Shown one piece after another: positions 37,191-45,818 of a stretch of DNA of 64,000 nucleotides. Position 1 is the stretch's first letter. Every line of letters starts with the position of its first letter. The translations under genes and the position numbers were made by a program. Below the pieces are notes generated by a model. That model was not told the origin of the DNA and made no database searches. It worked only from the letters and a program-made list of their open reading frames with translations. Source of the stretch: Paracoccus sp. MC1862 (GTDB lineage Bacteria > Pseudomonadota > Alphaproteobacteria > Rhodobacterales > Rhodobacteraceae); NCBI RefSeq assembly GCF_016617715.1, contig NZ_CP067225.1:2216001-2280000 (forward strand), read 5' to 3'.

Positions 37191-37649
37191 ATGAAACACA
37201 ATGGCGAGGCCGAACGGCTCAGTCTCGATGACCTCCAGGTCGGTCAGGAGTTCCTGAGCGCCGAGCATCCGCTGGATGCCGAGCAGATCGTCGCCTATGC
37301 GCGGCAGTTCGATCCGCAACCCTTCCATCTCGATGAGGACGCGGCCAAGAACAGCTTCTTCCAGGGCCTCGCCGCCAGCGGCTGGCACACGATGTCGATC
37401 ACGATGAAGCTTCTGGTGCAGAGCCTGCCCTTCGCTGACGGCGTTATCGGCGCCGGCGGGGACATTGCCTGGCCGCGGCCGACCCGCCCCGGCGACATCC
37501 TACGGGTGAAAAGCACGATCCGCGAGATCCGCCCCTCCCGTTCCCGCCCCGACCGAGGCATGGTGCAGGTGAGCAGCCTGACGCTCAACCAGCGGGACGA
37601 GGTGCTGCAGGAGCTGACGTCGAACCTGCTGGCGTTCCGGAGGGCCTGA
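37191..37649 (+). CDS. MaoC-like dehydratase
   Basis: A 152-residue hot-dog-fold protein of the MaoC family, which hydrates enoyl-CoA type substrates. The N-terminal LDDLQVGQEF and the hydratase motif region YARQFDPQPFHLDEDAAKNS carry the catalytic Asp and His. SGWHTMSITMKLLVQSL and DIAWPRPTRPGDILRVKSTI are also typical. It is 2 bases from tetR, so the two form an operon. The physiological substrate is not known. Confidence 0.88.
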   Translation: MKHNGEAERLSLDDLQVGQEFLSAEHPLDAEQIVAYARQFDPQPFHLDEDAAKNSFFQGLAASGWHTMSITMKLLVQSLPFADGVIGAGGDIAWPRPTRPGDILRVKSTIREIRPSRSRPDRGMVQVSSLTLNQRDEVLQELTSNLLAFRRA

Positions 37650-37651
37650 CG

Positions 37652-38242
37652 ATGGGGCGATCCTCGGCCGAACAGGCGCAGCAGAACCGCGCACGGATTG
37701 TGGCAGAGGCCAGCCGCCTTTTCCGCGAGCGCGGGGTCGAAGCGGTGTCGGTCGCCGACATCATGGCTGCTGCGGGCATGACCGTCGGCGGCTTCTACAA
37801 GCATTTCGCGTCCAAGGAGGCGCTGGTGCGCGAAGCTTGCGCCCTCTCCTTCGAGCAGGTGGCGCGGGTCTGGCAGAAGCTGGTCGGCGAACGTCCCGAC
37901 GCTGCGGTGATTGTGGAACACTACTTTCGCGAGCGGCCCGCGCACCAGACCTGCCCCATGCTGGCTTTTGCCCCGCATGTGTCCGGCACCGACCTCGTGA
38001 ATCCGGCGCGAGAGGCTTACAGCAAGGGGGTGGAAGTTCTTCTGTCGGGCTTCTTGAGCCAGACCGGCACCAGCGAACATCCTGAGATACCGGAAGAGGC
38101 ACAGATCCTGTTCGCTGCCATGATCGGCGCGCAGCTTCTGGCGCAGGCGTCGGACAATGCGGACTGGGCTACCGCTCTACGGCAGGCCGTGAGGCGCCGC
38201 GCGAGGAAACAAGCTCATGCGGATGAGAGAACGTCTGCTTAG
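37652..38242 (+). CDS. TetR-family regulator
   Basis: A 196-residue repressor. The TetR HTH is visible as ARIVAEASRLFRERGVEAVS and IMAAAGMTVGGFYKHFASKE. The C-terminal ligand domain is typical of the family (HQTCPMLAFAPHVSGTDLVN). Because maoC lies just upstream on the same strand and the MFS gene is divergent, it most likely controls both. Its stop lies 6 bases before the IS1182-type end. Confidence 0.88.
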   Translation: MGRSSAEQAQQNRARIVAEASRLFRERGVEAVSVADIMAAAGMTVGGFYKHFASKEALVREACALSFEQVARVWQKLVGERPDAAVIVEHYFRERPAHQTCPMLAFAPHVSGTDLVNPAREAYSKGVEVLLSGFLSQTGTSEHPEIPEEAQILFAAMIGAQLLAQASDNADWATALRQAVRRRARKQAHADERTSA

Positions 38243-38349
38243 GGCTTAGCCTGTGTTGAAACTCTCCGCATCGGGGCCGGTGGTTGTTCGGATCTGGCGC
38301 AGCGCTTCAGAGTGTGACCTGCGGGCAAAGACGGAGTTTCCCTGCCTTC

Positions 38350-39472
38350 TCAGGCCCGGATTGCGGTCATGAAGCTTCGGATGCCGATCAAAGCGACGAT
38401 CCGCTTGATGTTGTAGGCCAGCACGTTCAGCGCCATTTCCGTCTTCACGTTGGGCAGTCGCCTGGTCAGGAAATGGGTCGCACCCATCCACGCCTTGATC
38501 GTGCCGAACGGATGCTCGACGGTGGATCGACGAAGCGTCATTGGCTCTGACGGGCCGCGCAACCTGATCTGCGCCTCTTCGATCAGATGCTCATGCTCCC
38601 ATCGTGTGATCCGGCGTTCCTTGCCGGTAGTGCAGCGTGACCTGATCGCGCAATTGCCGCATTCGCCGGTCCAGTAGCGTCGCAACTGAAGGTCGTCTTC
38701 CTCGGTGGTGTAGCGATAACTCAGCGTCTCGCCTGCCGGGCAGCGGTAAACATCTGCCTCCGGCTCGTAAGCGAAGTCGGCCTTCACATACATGCCCTTG
38801 GCGCGATTGCCTGAGGTCTCGGGGCGCGGCACGGTCGTGGTGATGCCCCTCTCATGACAGAGGAGGATCTCACGACCGCTGAAGTAGCCCTTGTCCGCGA
38901 GCGCATGCAGATCGTCTCGCTGCAGGGCATCCTTCGCGGCTTGTGCCAGGGGCGCCAGAAGGTCTCGATCATGGACCTGATTGGTTACGTCGTGCGCCAC
39001 GATCAGATGGGTCTCGGTATCAACGGCCATCTGGGCATTGTAGCCGACCATCCCACTGTTTTTGGCACTGGTGGCCATGGCGCGGGCGTCGGGATCGGTC
39101 AGCGAGATCTGCCCGTCGGGGGCTTCGGCCAAAGCCCTATCCATGGCTTGCAGATACTGGATCTGTTGGCGAATGCGACCATATCGCCGGGCAAGATGCG
39201 CCACCTTCTCGGTCCGGACCTCGCCCTCCTCCTGACGGTCCACCCTGACCATCTCCTGGATATACCGCTCGACGTCAGCCTCCAGATGGGCAATGCGGCT
39301 GGCGATCTTGCCCTTGGTGAAGTTGCGGTCGCGGTTGTTCACTGCTCTGAACTTGCTTCCGTCGATAGCGACGCAATCGCCCTTGAGCGTGCCGATCCGG
39401 CGACAAAGCTCCACGAACTGCGCGCAGGTCCTGCGGATGGCAGCGCCATTGTCACGCCGGAAGTCGGCAATG
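38350..39472 (-). pseudogene. IS1182 transposase, C-terminal part
   Basis: The C-terminal three quarters of an IS1182-family (DDE, IS4-type fold) transposase. It includes RDNGAAIRRTCAQFVELCRR, GDCVAIDGSKFRAVNNRDRN, VDTETHLIVAHDVTNQVHDR, LADKGYFSGREILLCHERGI, then YRCPAGETLSYRYTTEEDD and VEHPFGTIKAWMGATHFLTR. The N-terminal part is on the far side of the IS21 element (41971-42294). The two halves join in frame once the insertion is removed. Confidence 0.88.
39466..39472. repeat. Target-site duplication of the IS21 element, left copy
   Basis: GGCAATG directly flanks the left end of the IS21-type element. The same 7 bases flank its right end at 41971-41977. Confidence 0.88.
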
Positions 39473-39583
39473 TGTTGATTTCCACCCGGAACTGACCCGG
39501 GTAGGGGCGTAATTTCCACTGAGAACTGACCCATGTGAACCTTCCCCAAAGCGGAGCGCGGCGGGGGTAATGGAGTGATCCAC

Positions 39584-41113
39584 ATGGGACTTTTGAACAT
39601 CATCCGACGCATGGCGTTGCGGGAGAAGCTGCCGATCCGGGAGATCGCACGGCGGACCGGCCTGTCGCGCAACACCATCAGGAAGTATCTGAGCGCTGGG
39701 ACCATCGAGCCGAGGTTCGCGACGCCTGATCGGCCGAGCAAGCTCGATCCGTTTTCCGAGAAGCTGGCGGCGTGGCTGAAGACGGAAGCCGGCAAGTCAC
39801 GCAAGCAGCGCCGGACGCTGAAGCAACTCCATGCCGACCTCGTGGCGCTCGGCTTCACCGGCTCCTACGGCCGGGTCGCGGCCTTCGCCCGGCAATGGCG
39901 GATGGACCGGCAGCGCGAGCAGCAGACGACGGGCCGCGGCACCTTCGTCCCCTTGGTCTTTCGTCCGGGCGAGGCGTTCCAGTTCGATTGGAGCGAGGAC
40001 TACGCGGTTCTGGGCGGGGAGCGCACGAAGCTTCAGGTCGCCCACATCAAGCTGGCACACAGCCGGGCCTTCCTGGTTCGGGCCTATCTGCTGCAAACCC
40101 ACGAGATGCTGTTCGATGCCCATTGGCACGGGTTCCGCGTCTTTGGCGGCGTGCCGGGTCGCGGCATCTACGATAACATGAAGACAGCGGTTGACCGCGT
40201 TGGCCGCGGCAAGGAACGGCAGGTCAACATCCGCTTCCTCGCCATGACCAACCACTATGTCTTCGAGCCGGAGTTCTGCAATCCTGCCGCGGGATGGGAG
40301 AAGGGACAGGTCGAGAAGAACGTTCAGGATGCCCGGCCTCGTTTGTGGCAGCCGATGCCGAACTTTCCTGACCTGGCGGCGCTGAACGCCTGGCTGGAAC
40401 GGCGCTGCCTGGAGTTGTGGCGCGAGATCCCGCACGGGGTTCTGCCCGGAACCGTCGCCGACGCCTGGGCCGAAGAACAGGCCGCGCTGATGCCGCTGCC
40501 GCCTGCCTTCGACGGCTTCGTCGAGCGGAGCAAGCGTGTCTCACCCACCTGCCTGATCAGCTTCGAGCGCAACCGCTACAGCGTGCCGGCGTCCTTTGCC
40601 AACCGTCCTGTCAGCCTCAGGGTCTACCCGGATCGGCTGGTGGTTGCCGCCGAGGGACAGATCCTGTGCGAACATGGGCGGGTGATCCAGCGGTCCCATC
40701 ACCTGCCGCCTCGCACGATCTATGACTGGCGGCATTATCTGGCCGTCATCCAGCGCAAGCCGGGTGCCCTCAGGAACGGTGCGCCCTTCGCGGAACTGCC
40801 CGCGGCCTTCCGACAGTTGCAGGACCAGATGCTGCGACGACCCGGTGGCGATCGCGAGATGGTCGATATCCTGGCGCTGGTCCTGCAGCATGATGAACAG
40901 GCTGTGCTGGTTGCTGTGGAAATGGCCCTGGCCGAAGGCGTCGCGACCAAGACCCATGTGTTGAATCTCCTGCACAGGCTGATCGATGGCAAGACGACCG
41001 GCGGCCCGAACATCGACACACCGGAGGCGCTGATCCTGCGCCATGAGCCGAAGGCCAATGTCGAACGCTATGACGACCTGCGGGCGCAGATCGGAGACCG
41101 CCATGCGTCATGA
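39584..41113 (+). CDS. istA: IS21 transposase IstA
   Basis: A 509-residue transposase. The N-terminal HTH is [20 protein letters not shown]. The DDE core includes [20 protein letters not shown], the second Asp region [20 protein letters not shown] and the Glu region [20 protein letters not shown]. The C-terminal beta-barrel part follows ([20 protein letters not shown]). The ATG at 39584 is chosen; a GTG nine bases earlier is also in frame. It overlaps istB by 11 bases, as usual in IS21. Confidence 0.95.
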   Translation: MGLLNIIRRMALREKLPIREIARRTGLSRNTIRKYLSAGTIEPRFATPDRPSKLDPFSEKLAAWLKTEAGKSRKQRRTLKQLHADLVALGFTGSYGRVAAFARQWRMDRQREQQTTGRGTFVPLVFRPGEAFQFDWSEDYAVLGGERTKLQVAHIKLAHSRAFLVRAYLLQTHEMLFDAHWHGFRVFGGVPGRGIYDNMKTAVDRVGRGKERQVNIRFLAMTNHYVFEPEFCNPAAGWEKGQVEKNVQDARPRLWQPMPNFPDLAALNAWLERRCLELWREIPHGVLPGTVADAWAEEQAALMPLPPAFDGFVERSKRVSPTCLISFERNRYSVPASFANRPVSLRVYPDRLVVAAEGQILCEHGRVIQRSHHLPPRTIYDWRHYLAVIQRKPGALRNGAPFAELPAAFRQLQDQMLRRPGGDREMVDILALVLQHDEQAVLVAVEMALAEGVATKTHVLNLLHRLIDGKTTGGPNIDTPEALILRHEPKANVERYDDLRAQIGDRHAS

Positions 41114-41897
41114 TCCCGCCAGCGGCGCCATCGTCATCATGCTCCGCAGCCTGAAGATGCACGGCATGGCCCAGGCCGTCACCGACCTGATCGAACAGGG
41201 GGCGCCGGCATTCGAGACAGCCGTGCCGATCCTGTCCCAGCTGCTGAAGGCCGAACTGGCGGAACGCGAAGTGCGCTCCATTGCCTATCACATGAAGGCC
41301 GCGCGCTTCCCGGCCTACAAGGATCTCTCGGGCTTCGACTTCGCTGCCAGCGAGATCAACGAGGTCACGGTGCGCCAGCTCCACCGCTGCGAGTTCATCG
41401 ACGGCGCGCAGAATGTCGTGCTGATCGGCGGGCCGGGCACCGGCAAGACCCATGTCGCAACCGCCCTGGGCATCCAGGCCATCGAACACCACCGCCGGAA
41501 GGTCCGCTTCTTCTCCACCATCGAACTCGTCAATGCCCTCGAGCAGGAGAAAACCAAGGGCAAGGCGGGCCAGATCGCGGAGGGATTGACCCGGCTCGAT
41601 CTCGTGATCCTGGACGAACTGGGCTACTTGCCGTTCAGCGCTTCAGGCGGTGCGCTGCTCTTCCACCTTCTGAGCAAGCTCTATGAGCGCACCAGCGTTG
41701 TCATCACCACCAACCTGAGCTTCAGCGAATGGGCCACCGTCTTCGGCGATGCCAAAATGACCACCGCGCTGCTCGATCGCCTCACCCACCGCTGCCACAT
41801 CCTGGAGACCGGAAACGACAGCTTCCGCTTCAAGGCAAGCTCAGCCGCAGCAGCCAGGAAAACCAAGGAGGCCGGCCATGCCTTGACCCAAGCCTAA
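41103..41897 (+). CDS. istB: IS21 helper ATPase IstB
   Basis: A 264-residue AAA+ ATPase of the DnaA/DnaC clade that helps IstA choose and engage target DNA. Walker A is [15 protein letters not shown], and Walker B is [17 protein letters not shown]. The IstB N-terminal domain ([20 protein letters not shown]) is present, and the sensor-type [20 protein letters not shown] follows. It is complete and overlaps istA. Confidence 0.95.
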   Translation: MRHDPASGAIVIMLRSLKMHGMAQAVTDLIEQGAPAFETAVPILSQLLKAELAEREVRSIAYHMKAARFPAYKDLSGFDFAASEINEVTVRQLHRCEFIDGAQNVVLIGGPGTGKTHVATALGIQAIEHHRRKVRFFSTIELVNALEQEKTKGKAGQIAEGLTRLDLVILDELGYLPFSASGGALLFHLLSKLYERTSVVITTNLSFSEWATVFGDAKMTTALLDRLTHRCHILETGNDSFRFKASSAAAARKTKEAGHALTQA

Positions 41898-41970
41898 CCC
41901 ACGAAACATAACCTGAGGGTGGGTCAGTTCTCGATGGAAAACCCGGGTCAGTTCCGAGTGGAAATCAACA

Positions 41971-41977
41971 GGCAATG
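41971..41977. repeat. Target-site duplication of the IS21 element, right copy
   Basis: GGCAATG, identical to 39466-39472, immediately after the right IS21 end. Confidence 0.88.
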
Positions 41978-42294
41978 GTCTTGTGGTCCGGCACCAGGCG
42001 GCCGGTCAGCCACATCAGTTCAACATTGCGACCTGCTTCACGCTCCAGCCTGCGGCTGGACGGGATGCGGTTCAGATAGCCATAGATGAACAGCTTGAGC
42101 AGAACCGCGGGATGGTAACCGGGCCGTCCCGTTCGTGCCGGAGCCGATCGAGCAAAGCCAAGGCCTGGCAGATCCAGCTCATCGACAAAGAGATCGACAA
42201 CTCGAACCAGATGATCCTCACTGATCCAGTCCTCGAGACGATCCGGAAAGAGAACCGTCTGTCCGCGCTCAACACCCTTGATGAAGCCCGACAT
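41971..42294 (-). pseudogene. IS1182 transposase, N-terminal part
   Basis: The first 107 or so codons of the interrupted IS1182 transposase: MSGFIKGVERGQTVLFPDRL, the EDWISEDHLVRVVDLFVDEL stretch and LTGRLVPDHKTIA, at which point the IS21 element interrupts it. The remaining codons continue at 39472 on the minus strand with DFRRDNGAA, giving the expected family reading HKTIADFRRDNG across the removed insertion. Confidence 0.88.
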
Positions 42295-42387
42295 GCTGAT
42301 CCCCCACAGCCATGTCAAAGTCTACCATGAGCACGAGTTTTCACACAGCCTCGGCTCTTTGCTTCCCTCCGCACCATAGGACAGCAG

Positions 42388-42810
42388 ATGCCCACCACCC
42401 GCGAAACCATCCTCGCTGCACTGCATGTGCAGCTGCAGCCCCTTGCCGCCCTCGTATTGCGCGATGAGGTGCTGCCCGAGCGGATCCCGGCGACGGGACT
42501 GATCATCCTGCGCGATGGCCACCCCGGCGAGCCGGAGGTGACTCTGTCGCCGCTGCGCTACCACTACCAGCACCGGGCCGAGCTCGAGGCCGTCGTCCAG
42601 GCGGGCACCGGCCGCGCCAGCGCCCTTGACGACCTGATCGCGTCCATTGGCACGGCGCTGGAGGCTGACCGAACGCTGGGCGGGCTCTGCGACTGGATCG
42701 AGCCCGACGCCCCGGCCTCGGTCGATCTGCCGGTCGAGGGCGCGGCGGCGCTGAAGGCAGCGGTGATCGCCGTCGTGCTCCATTACACCATAACCGGCCC
42801 GCTGGCCTGA
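42388..42810 (+). CDS. Phage minor tail/tail terminator-like protein
   Basis: A 140-residue protein beginning MPTTRETILAALHVQLQPLA, with LSPLRYHYQHRAELEAVVQA in the middle and a C terminus VIAVVLHYTITGPLA. It resembles the lambda gpU-like tail-terminator group; in Rhodobacterales prophages the same protein is often mislabelled acyl-CoA transferase. Its place before the tail tube gene fits a tail-terminator role. It is the first phage gene to the right of the foreign DNA. Confidence 0.65.
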   Translation: MPTTRETILAALHVQLQPLAALVLRDEVLPERIPATGLIILRDGHPGEPEVTLSPLRYHYQHRAELEAVVQAGTGRASALDDLIASIGTALEADRTLGGLCDWIEPDAPASVDLPVEGAAALKAAVIAVVLHYTITGPLA

Positions 42811-42832
42811 TCCCCATATCGAGGAGACCTAC

Positions 42833-43771
42833 ATGGCACGTGCGCAAGGCGCGCGGGCGCAGATGGCGCTTGCGTTCGAGACAGTTTACGGCACCCCGCC
42901 CGCCAGCGGCTACCGGCTGATGCCCTTCGCGCGGACGACGCTGGGCGCGGAGCAGCCGCTCCTGAACTCCGAGCTGCTCGGCTACGGCCGCGATCCGCTC
43001 GCACCGATCAAGGACGCGGTGACCGCGGACGGTGAAGTGGTCGTGCCGATCGACGTGGAGGCTTTCGGCTACTGGCTGAAGGCGGCGTTCGGGGCGCCAG
43101 CGACCACCGGAACCACGTCGAAGACCCACAGCTTCCAGTCGGGCAACTGGACCCTGCCCTCCATGGCGATCGAGGTCGCCATGCCGGAGGTGCCGCGTTT
43201 CGCCATGTACGCGGGCTGCGTGCTGGACCAGCTGTCGTGGCAGATGAGCCGCTCGGGACTGCTGACCGCGACGGCGCGGCTTATCGCGCAGGGCGAGGCG
43301 ATCGCCCCGACCACGGCTGCGGGCACCCCGACGGCGCTGGGCCTGCAGCGCTTCGGCCATTCCAACGGGGTGGTGAAGCGGAACGGCACCGCTCTGGGCA
43401 ACGTCGTCTCGGCCGAGATCACCTATGCCAACAGCCTCGACCGGATCGAGACCATCCGCAACGACGGCAAGATCGAGGGCGCCGATCCCGGCATGGCATC
43501 GCTCACCGGCCGGATCGAGGTTCGTTTTGCCGACAGTGCGCTGGTCACGCAGGCCATCGACGGCACGCCGTGCGAGCTCGAGTTCGCGTACAGCCTCGGG
43601 GCGAACGCGAGTTTCACCTTCACGGCCCATGCCGTCTACCTGCCGGTTCCGCGCGTGGAGATCGCCGGGCCGCAGGGCATCCAGGCGAGCTTCGACTGGC
43701 AGGCTGCAAAAGCCACCAGCCCGGCCCGCATGTGCACGGCCGTCCTCGTCAACAGCATCGCGAGTTACTGA
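42833..43771 (+). CDS. Phage tail tube protein
   Basis: A 312-residue major tail protein. It has YGTPPASGYRLMPFARTTLG near the N terminus, then GYGRDPLAPIKDAVTADGEV and a repeated beta-rich architecture (SAEITYANSLDRIETIRNDG; GMASLTGRIEVRFADSALVT). These are typical of tail tube proteins in GTA-like prophages. It probably forms the tail tube around the tape measure protein. Confidence 0.82.
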   Translation: MARAQGARAQMALAFETVYGTPPASGYRLMPFARTTLGAEQPLLNSELLGYGRDPLAPIKDAVTADGEVVVPIDVEAFGYWLKAAFGAPATTGTTSKTHSFQSGNWTLPSMAIEVAMPEVPRFAMYAGCVLDQLSWQMSRSGLLTATARLIAQGEAIAPTTAAGTPTALGLQRFGHSNGVVKRNGTALGNVVSAEITYANSLDRIETIRNDGKIEGADPGMASLTGRIEVRFADSALVTQAIDGTPCELEFAYSLGANASFTFTAHAVYLPVPRVEIAGPQGIQASFDWQAAKATSPARMCTAVLVNSIASY

Positions 43772-43773
43772 CC

Positions 43774-44211
43774 ATGATCCGCCTGAACCTGTCGAACAGC
43801 CCCGAGTGGCTGTCCCTGCTGCCCGGCCTGCGGCTGAAGGTGGCGCCGCTGACGACCGCGCTGATGGTCGCCGCCCGGGCCGATCCTGCGCTGGCGGCCC
43901 TCTCGGAAACGGCCAGCACCGAAGAGATGGCACTGGCCATGGCCAAGGCAGTCGCCCGCCTCGCGGTGCTGGATTGGGAAGGTGTCGGCGACGAGAAAGG
44001 CGAACCGCTCCTCCTCACCCCTGAGGGCATCGACGCCCTGTTGGAGGTCTGGCCGGCATTCGAGGCCTTCCAGAGCCAGTATGTCGCCCGCGGGTTGATG
44101 CTGGATGCGGAAAAAAACGTCTCCGCGCCCTCGCCGACTGGTCCTTCGGCGGGGGCGACAGCTACTGCGCGGCCTGCGCAGGTCCCTGCCCCGACTGTCC
44201 AGGAAAGCTGA
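43774..44211 (+). CDS. Phage tail assembly chaperone (zero-frame product)
   Basis: A 145-residue protein (MIRLNLSNSPEWLSLLPGLR at the start; TEEMALAMAKAVARLAVLDW in the middle) in the position of the lambda G or GTA g10 chaperone, between tail tube and tape measure genes. It ends with a Pro/Ala/Thr-rich tail read past a run of seven A residues. The A AAA AAC heptamer at 44112-44118 lets ribosomes slip back one base and make a longer fusion, described separately. The short form is probably the major product. Confidence 0.78.
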   Translation: MIRLNLSNSPEWLSLLPGLRLKVAPLTTALMVAARADPALAALSETASTEEMALAMAKAVARLAVLDWEGVGDEKGEPLLLTPEGIDALLEVWPAFEAFQSQYVARGLMLDAEKNVSAPSPTGPSAGATATARPAQVPAPTVQES

Positions 44212-44456
44212 ACCAGCCCCGGACCGTTGAGGGCTGGCAGGTTTGGGATCTGACGCAGCGCCTTGGCGGCCAGCTGCGGGTGATCCCCGGCGCCGTCGTC
44301 GGCTGGGACTTGGGGGCGGCGCTTTCCATGGCGCAGGCGCTGGGCGTCAGCGCGCTGATCGCCGCCGAACTGCTGCCCGCGATCGAGGCGGTGATGGTGC
44401 GGAGGCTGAACGAGCAGATGGCCAGCTCTGACCGCCGTAGTGGCTTCAGTTCTTGA
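43774..44456 (+). CDS. Predicted -1 frameshift fusion of the tail chaperone (G-T type)
   Basis: If ribosomes shift -1 at 44112-44118, the first 115 residues are joined to 112 more from the -1 frame, giving 227 residues. The -1 frame is open and protein-like right through: RLRALADWSFGGGDSYCAAC, PDCPGKLNQPRTVEGWQVWD, LRVIPGAVVGWDLGAALSMA, then LNEQMASSDRRSGFSS and a stop at 44454. The segment has a Cys motif C-x2-C-x3-C-x2-C that could bind zinc. No independent start is needed. It overlaps the vapC stop by 11 bases. This mirrors the gpG/gpGT pair of lambda, where the ratio is fixed by frameshifting. Confidence 0.7.
44112..44118 (+). promoter_or_regulatory. Slippery heptamer A AAA AAC for programmed -1 frameshifting
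   Basis: The zero-frame codons are GAA AAA AAC (44110-44118), so the heptamer is A AAA AAC in the canonical X XXY YYZ phase. The run of seven A is unusual in this GC-rich window. The downstream -1 frame continues for 112 codons. Confidence 0.75.
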
Positions 44457-44826
44457 TCTTCTCGATCAGGGTGACGCCCGGCAGACCCTCGAAATGCCTG
44501 TCGCAGGTCAGCAGCGTCGCCCCGCGCAGCCGCGCCGTGGCGAAGATGATGGCGTCCGCGGTGGCGAGCTTGTGTTCTCGGCAAGCGTCGGCCGCGGCCA
44601 GCGCGATCTCGGTATCGAGCGGCACCACCTGACAGACCTGGGTGAAGGCGATCACCTGATCGGCCTTGTCCTCTCCGACCTCGCGGGTCAGCCATTTCGC
44701 CAGTTCCAGCTGCACCATCGTCGGCACCAGCCAGTCCGCCTGATCGGGCAGATGCCCGGCCAGCTGCTCTCCCGTCGGCGAGCCGATCAGCCACTCGATC
44801 CAGGCCGACGTGTCGACGAGGACCAT
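44446..44826 (-). CDS. vapC: PIN-domain toxin VapC
   Basis: A 126-residue PIN-domain ribonuclease. The acidic active-site residues are in the expected places: VDTSAWIEWL at the N terminus, LELAKWLTREVG, and TADAIIFATARLRG. It ends LLTCDRHFEGLPGVTLIEKI. It overlaps its antitoxin gene by one base and is convergent with the tail chaperone gene, overlapping the frameshift product's 3' end. It is one of two TA pairs in the tail module. Confidence 0.9.
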   Translation of the reverse strand: MVLVDTSAWIEWLIGSPTGEQLAGHLPDQADWLVPTMVQLELAKWLTREVGEDKADQVIAFTQVCQVVPLDTEIALAAADACREHKLATADAIIFATARLRGATLLTCDRHFEGLPGVTLIEKIKN

Positions 44827-45044
44827 CAGAACCGATCGGACCGGTCACGGTACTCGGTGGCGGAGGCTCCGCGCGCGAGGCCCTTCAGTTCCTCCCGCTT
44901 CGGCACCGGCACCAGAAGCACGCCAGTGCCTTTGGGGAAGAAGGCGAAGGTGAGCCCGGCTTCCCAGTGCTGGGCCGTGCGGATCGCCTTGGGGATCGAG
45001 ATCTGGAACTTCGAGGACAGGGTGGCGGTCTCGGCCATGGTCAT
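44826..45044 (-). CDS. vapB: AbrB-type antitoxin VapB
   Basis: A 72-residue antitoxin with a SpoVT/AbrB DNA-binding N terminus (TATLSSKFQISIPKAIRTAQ) and a C-terminal tail (LARGASATEYRDRSDRF) that should wrap around VapC. It lies directly upstream of vapC with a one-base overlap, so the two are co-translated. It probably represses its own promoter. Confidence 0.88.
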   Translation of the reverse strand: MTMAETATLSSKFQISIPKAIRTAQHWEAGLTFAFFPKGTGVLLVPVPKREELKGLARGASATEYRDRSDRF

Positions 45045-45127
45045 ACGCTCACTGGATCGATGCCACTAACGTAAGACGCCAAACAGGCGGAAGCAAGGAA
45101 ACGTCACCATGGCCGGGCCTGACCGGT

Positions 45128-45418
45128 TCAGCGCACCAGCGTGCGCTGGACGATCTGCGGGTCCTTGTCGATCAGCGCCAGAAGCACCCGCGCGGGTCCT
45201 TCTGGGCTGCGCCGCCGCTGCTCCCAGTTCAGGAGTGTGCCCTTCTTCACCCCGATGCTGCGGGCGAATTCGGATTGGGAGAGCCCCGTGCGCGAACGGA
45301 TCGCCTGCACATCCGGCTCGGGCAGTTCGATCTCGTGCACCGTGCCGGGCCCTTCGCCGCGGGCATGCGCCAGCGCTTCCTTCAGGCCCTTCTCGATGCT
45401 CGTGAATGCGTCGCTCAT
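45128..45418 (-). CDS. XRE-family antitoxin (HigA-like)
   Basis: A 96-residue antitoxin with a helix-turn-helix of the XRE type: VQAIRSRTGLSQSEFARSIG, then KGTLLNWEQRRRSPEGPARV. The N-terminal helix (SIEKGLKEALAHARGEG) precedes a linker. It follows its toxin gene, overlapping it by 4 bases (toxin first), which is the HigBA order. Confidence 0.86.
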   Translation of the reverse strand: MSDAFTSIEKGLKEALAHARGEGPGTVHEIELPEPDVQAIRSRTGLSQSEFARSIGVKKGTLLNWEQRRRSPEGPARVLLALIDKDPQIVQRTLVR

Positions 45419-45765
45419 CTCGTCCTCCTGTAGCTTGCGGCCAGGGCCGCGCCCAGCTGCTTCACCGCTTCCGTCTCGGCCGGCGTCAGGTTCGCCTTCT
45501 CGTTCTTCGCAAAGACCGTGATCAGGAAGATCGGCGTGTCGTCCTCCGGGCTGAAGAAATGGATCACCCGGTAACCACCGCTCTTGCCGCCACCCTCGCG
45601 GGCAAACCGGAACTTCCTGACGCCACCGCCAATGGACACACCGGTCATCGGGTTTCGGGCCACGAAATCGATCAGCTCGAGCCGCTCGGCCTCGGACATG
45701 AGGCTGCGCGACCGCCGCTGGAATTCCGGTGTCTCGACGACGGTCACGATGGCCATGCCGCTCAT
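45415..45765 (-). CDS. RelE/HigB-type toxin
   Basis: A 116-residue RelE/ParE-superfamily toxin: VETPEFQRRSRSLMSEAERL at the N terminus, GVRKFRFAREGGGKSGGYRV in the core (Arg/Lys-rich RNase site), then FFSPEDDTPIFLITVFAKNE. It belongs to the group annotated as type II TA RelE/HigB toxins and is expected to cleave mRNA. The start at 45765 is used; an ATG at 45756 would give a product three residues shorter. It overlaps the antitoxin gene. Confidence 0.86.
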   Translation of the reverse strand: MSGMAIVTVVETPEFQRRSRSLMSEAERLELIDFVARNPMTGVSIGGGVRKFRFAREGGGKSGGYRVIHFFSPEDDTPIFLITVFAKNEKANLTPAETEAVKQLGAALAASYRRTR

Positions 45766-45818
45766 ATGTGCGTCAGTGGTGCATAAGTCAATGACGCACG
45801 AACCGAGGAACAATCGCC

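Larger units (their letters stand above)
39473..41970 (+). mobile_element. Complete IS21-family insertion sequence
   Basis: A 2498-base element with IS21-type ends starting TG and ending CA. Left end TGTTGATTTCCACCCGGAAC is mirrored at the right end by TGTTGATTTCCACTCGGAAC on the other strand. Each end also has a second internal copy of the GAACTGACCC block, as usual for IS21 multiple terminal repeats. It carries istA and istB intact and is flanked by a 7-bp direct repeat (GGCAATG). The ends and genes look functional. Confidence 0.93.
38249..42350. mobile_element. IS1182-family element split by an IS21-family element
   Basis: Terminal inverted repeats bound the element: GCCTGTGTTGAAACTC at 38249-38264 and, read inward from the right end (42335-42350), GGCTGTGTGAAAACTC. 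Removing the IS21 element and one copy of its target duplication leaves about 1.6 kb with one transposase gene of 479 codons in a single frame. No clear target duplication flanks the outer ends. It separates the TetR gene from the resumed phage genes. Confidence 0.8.
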
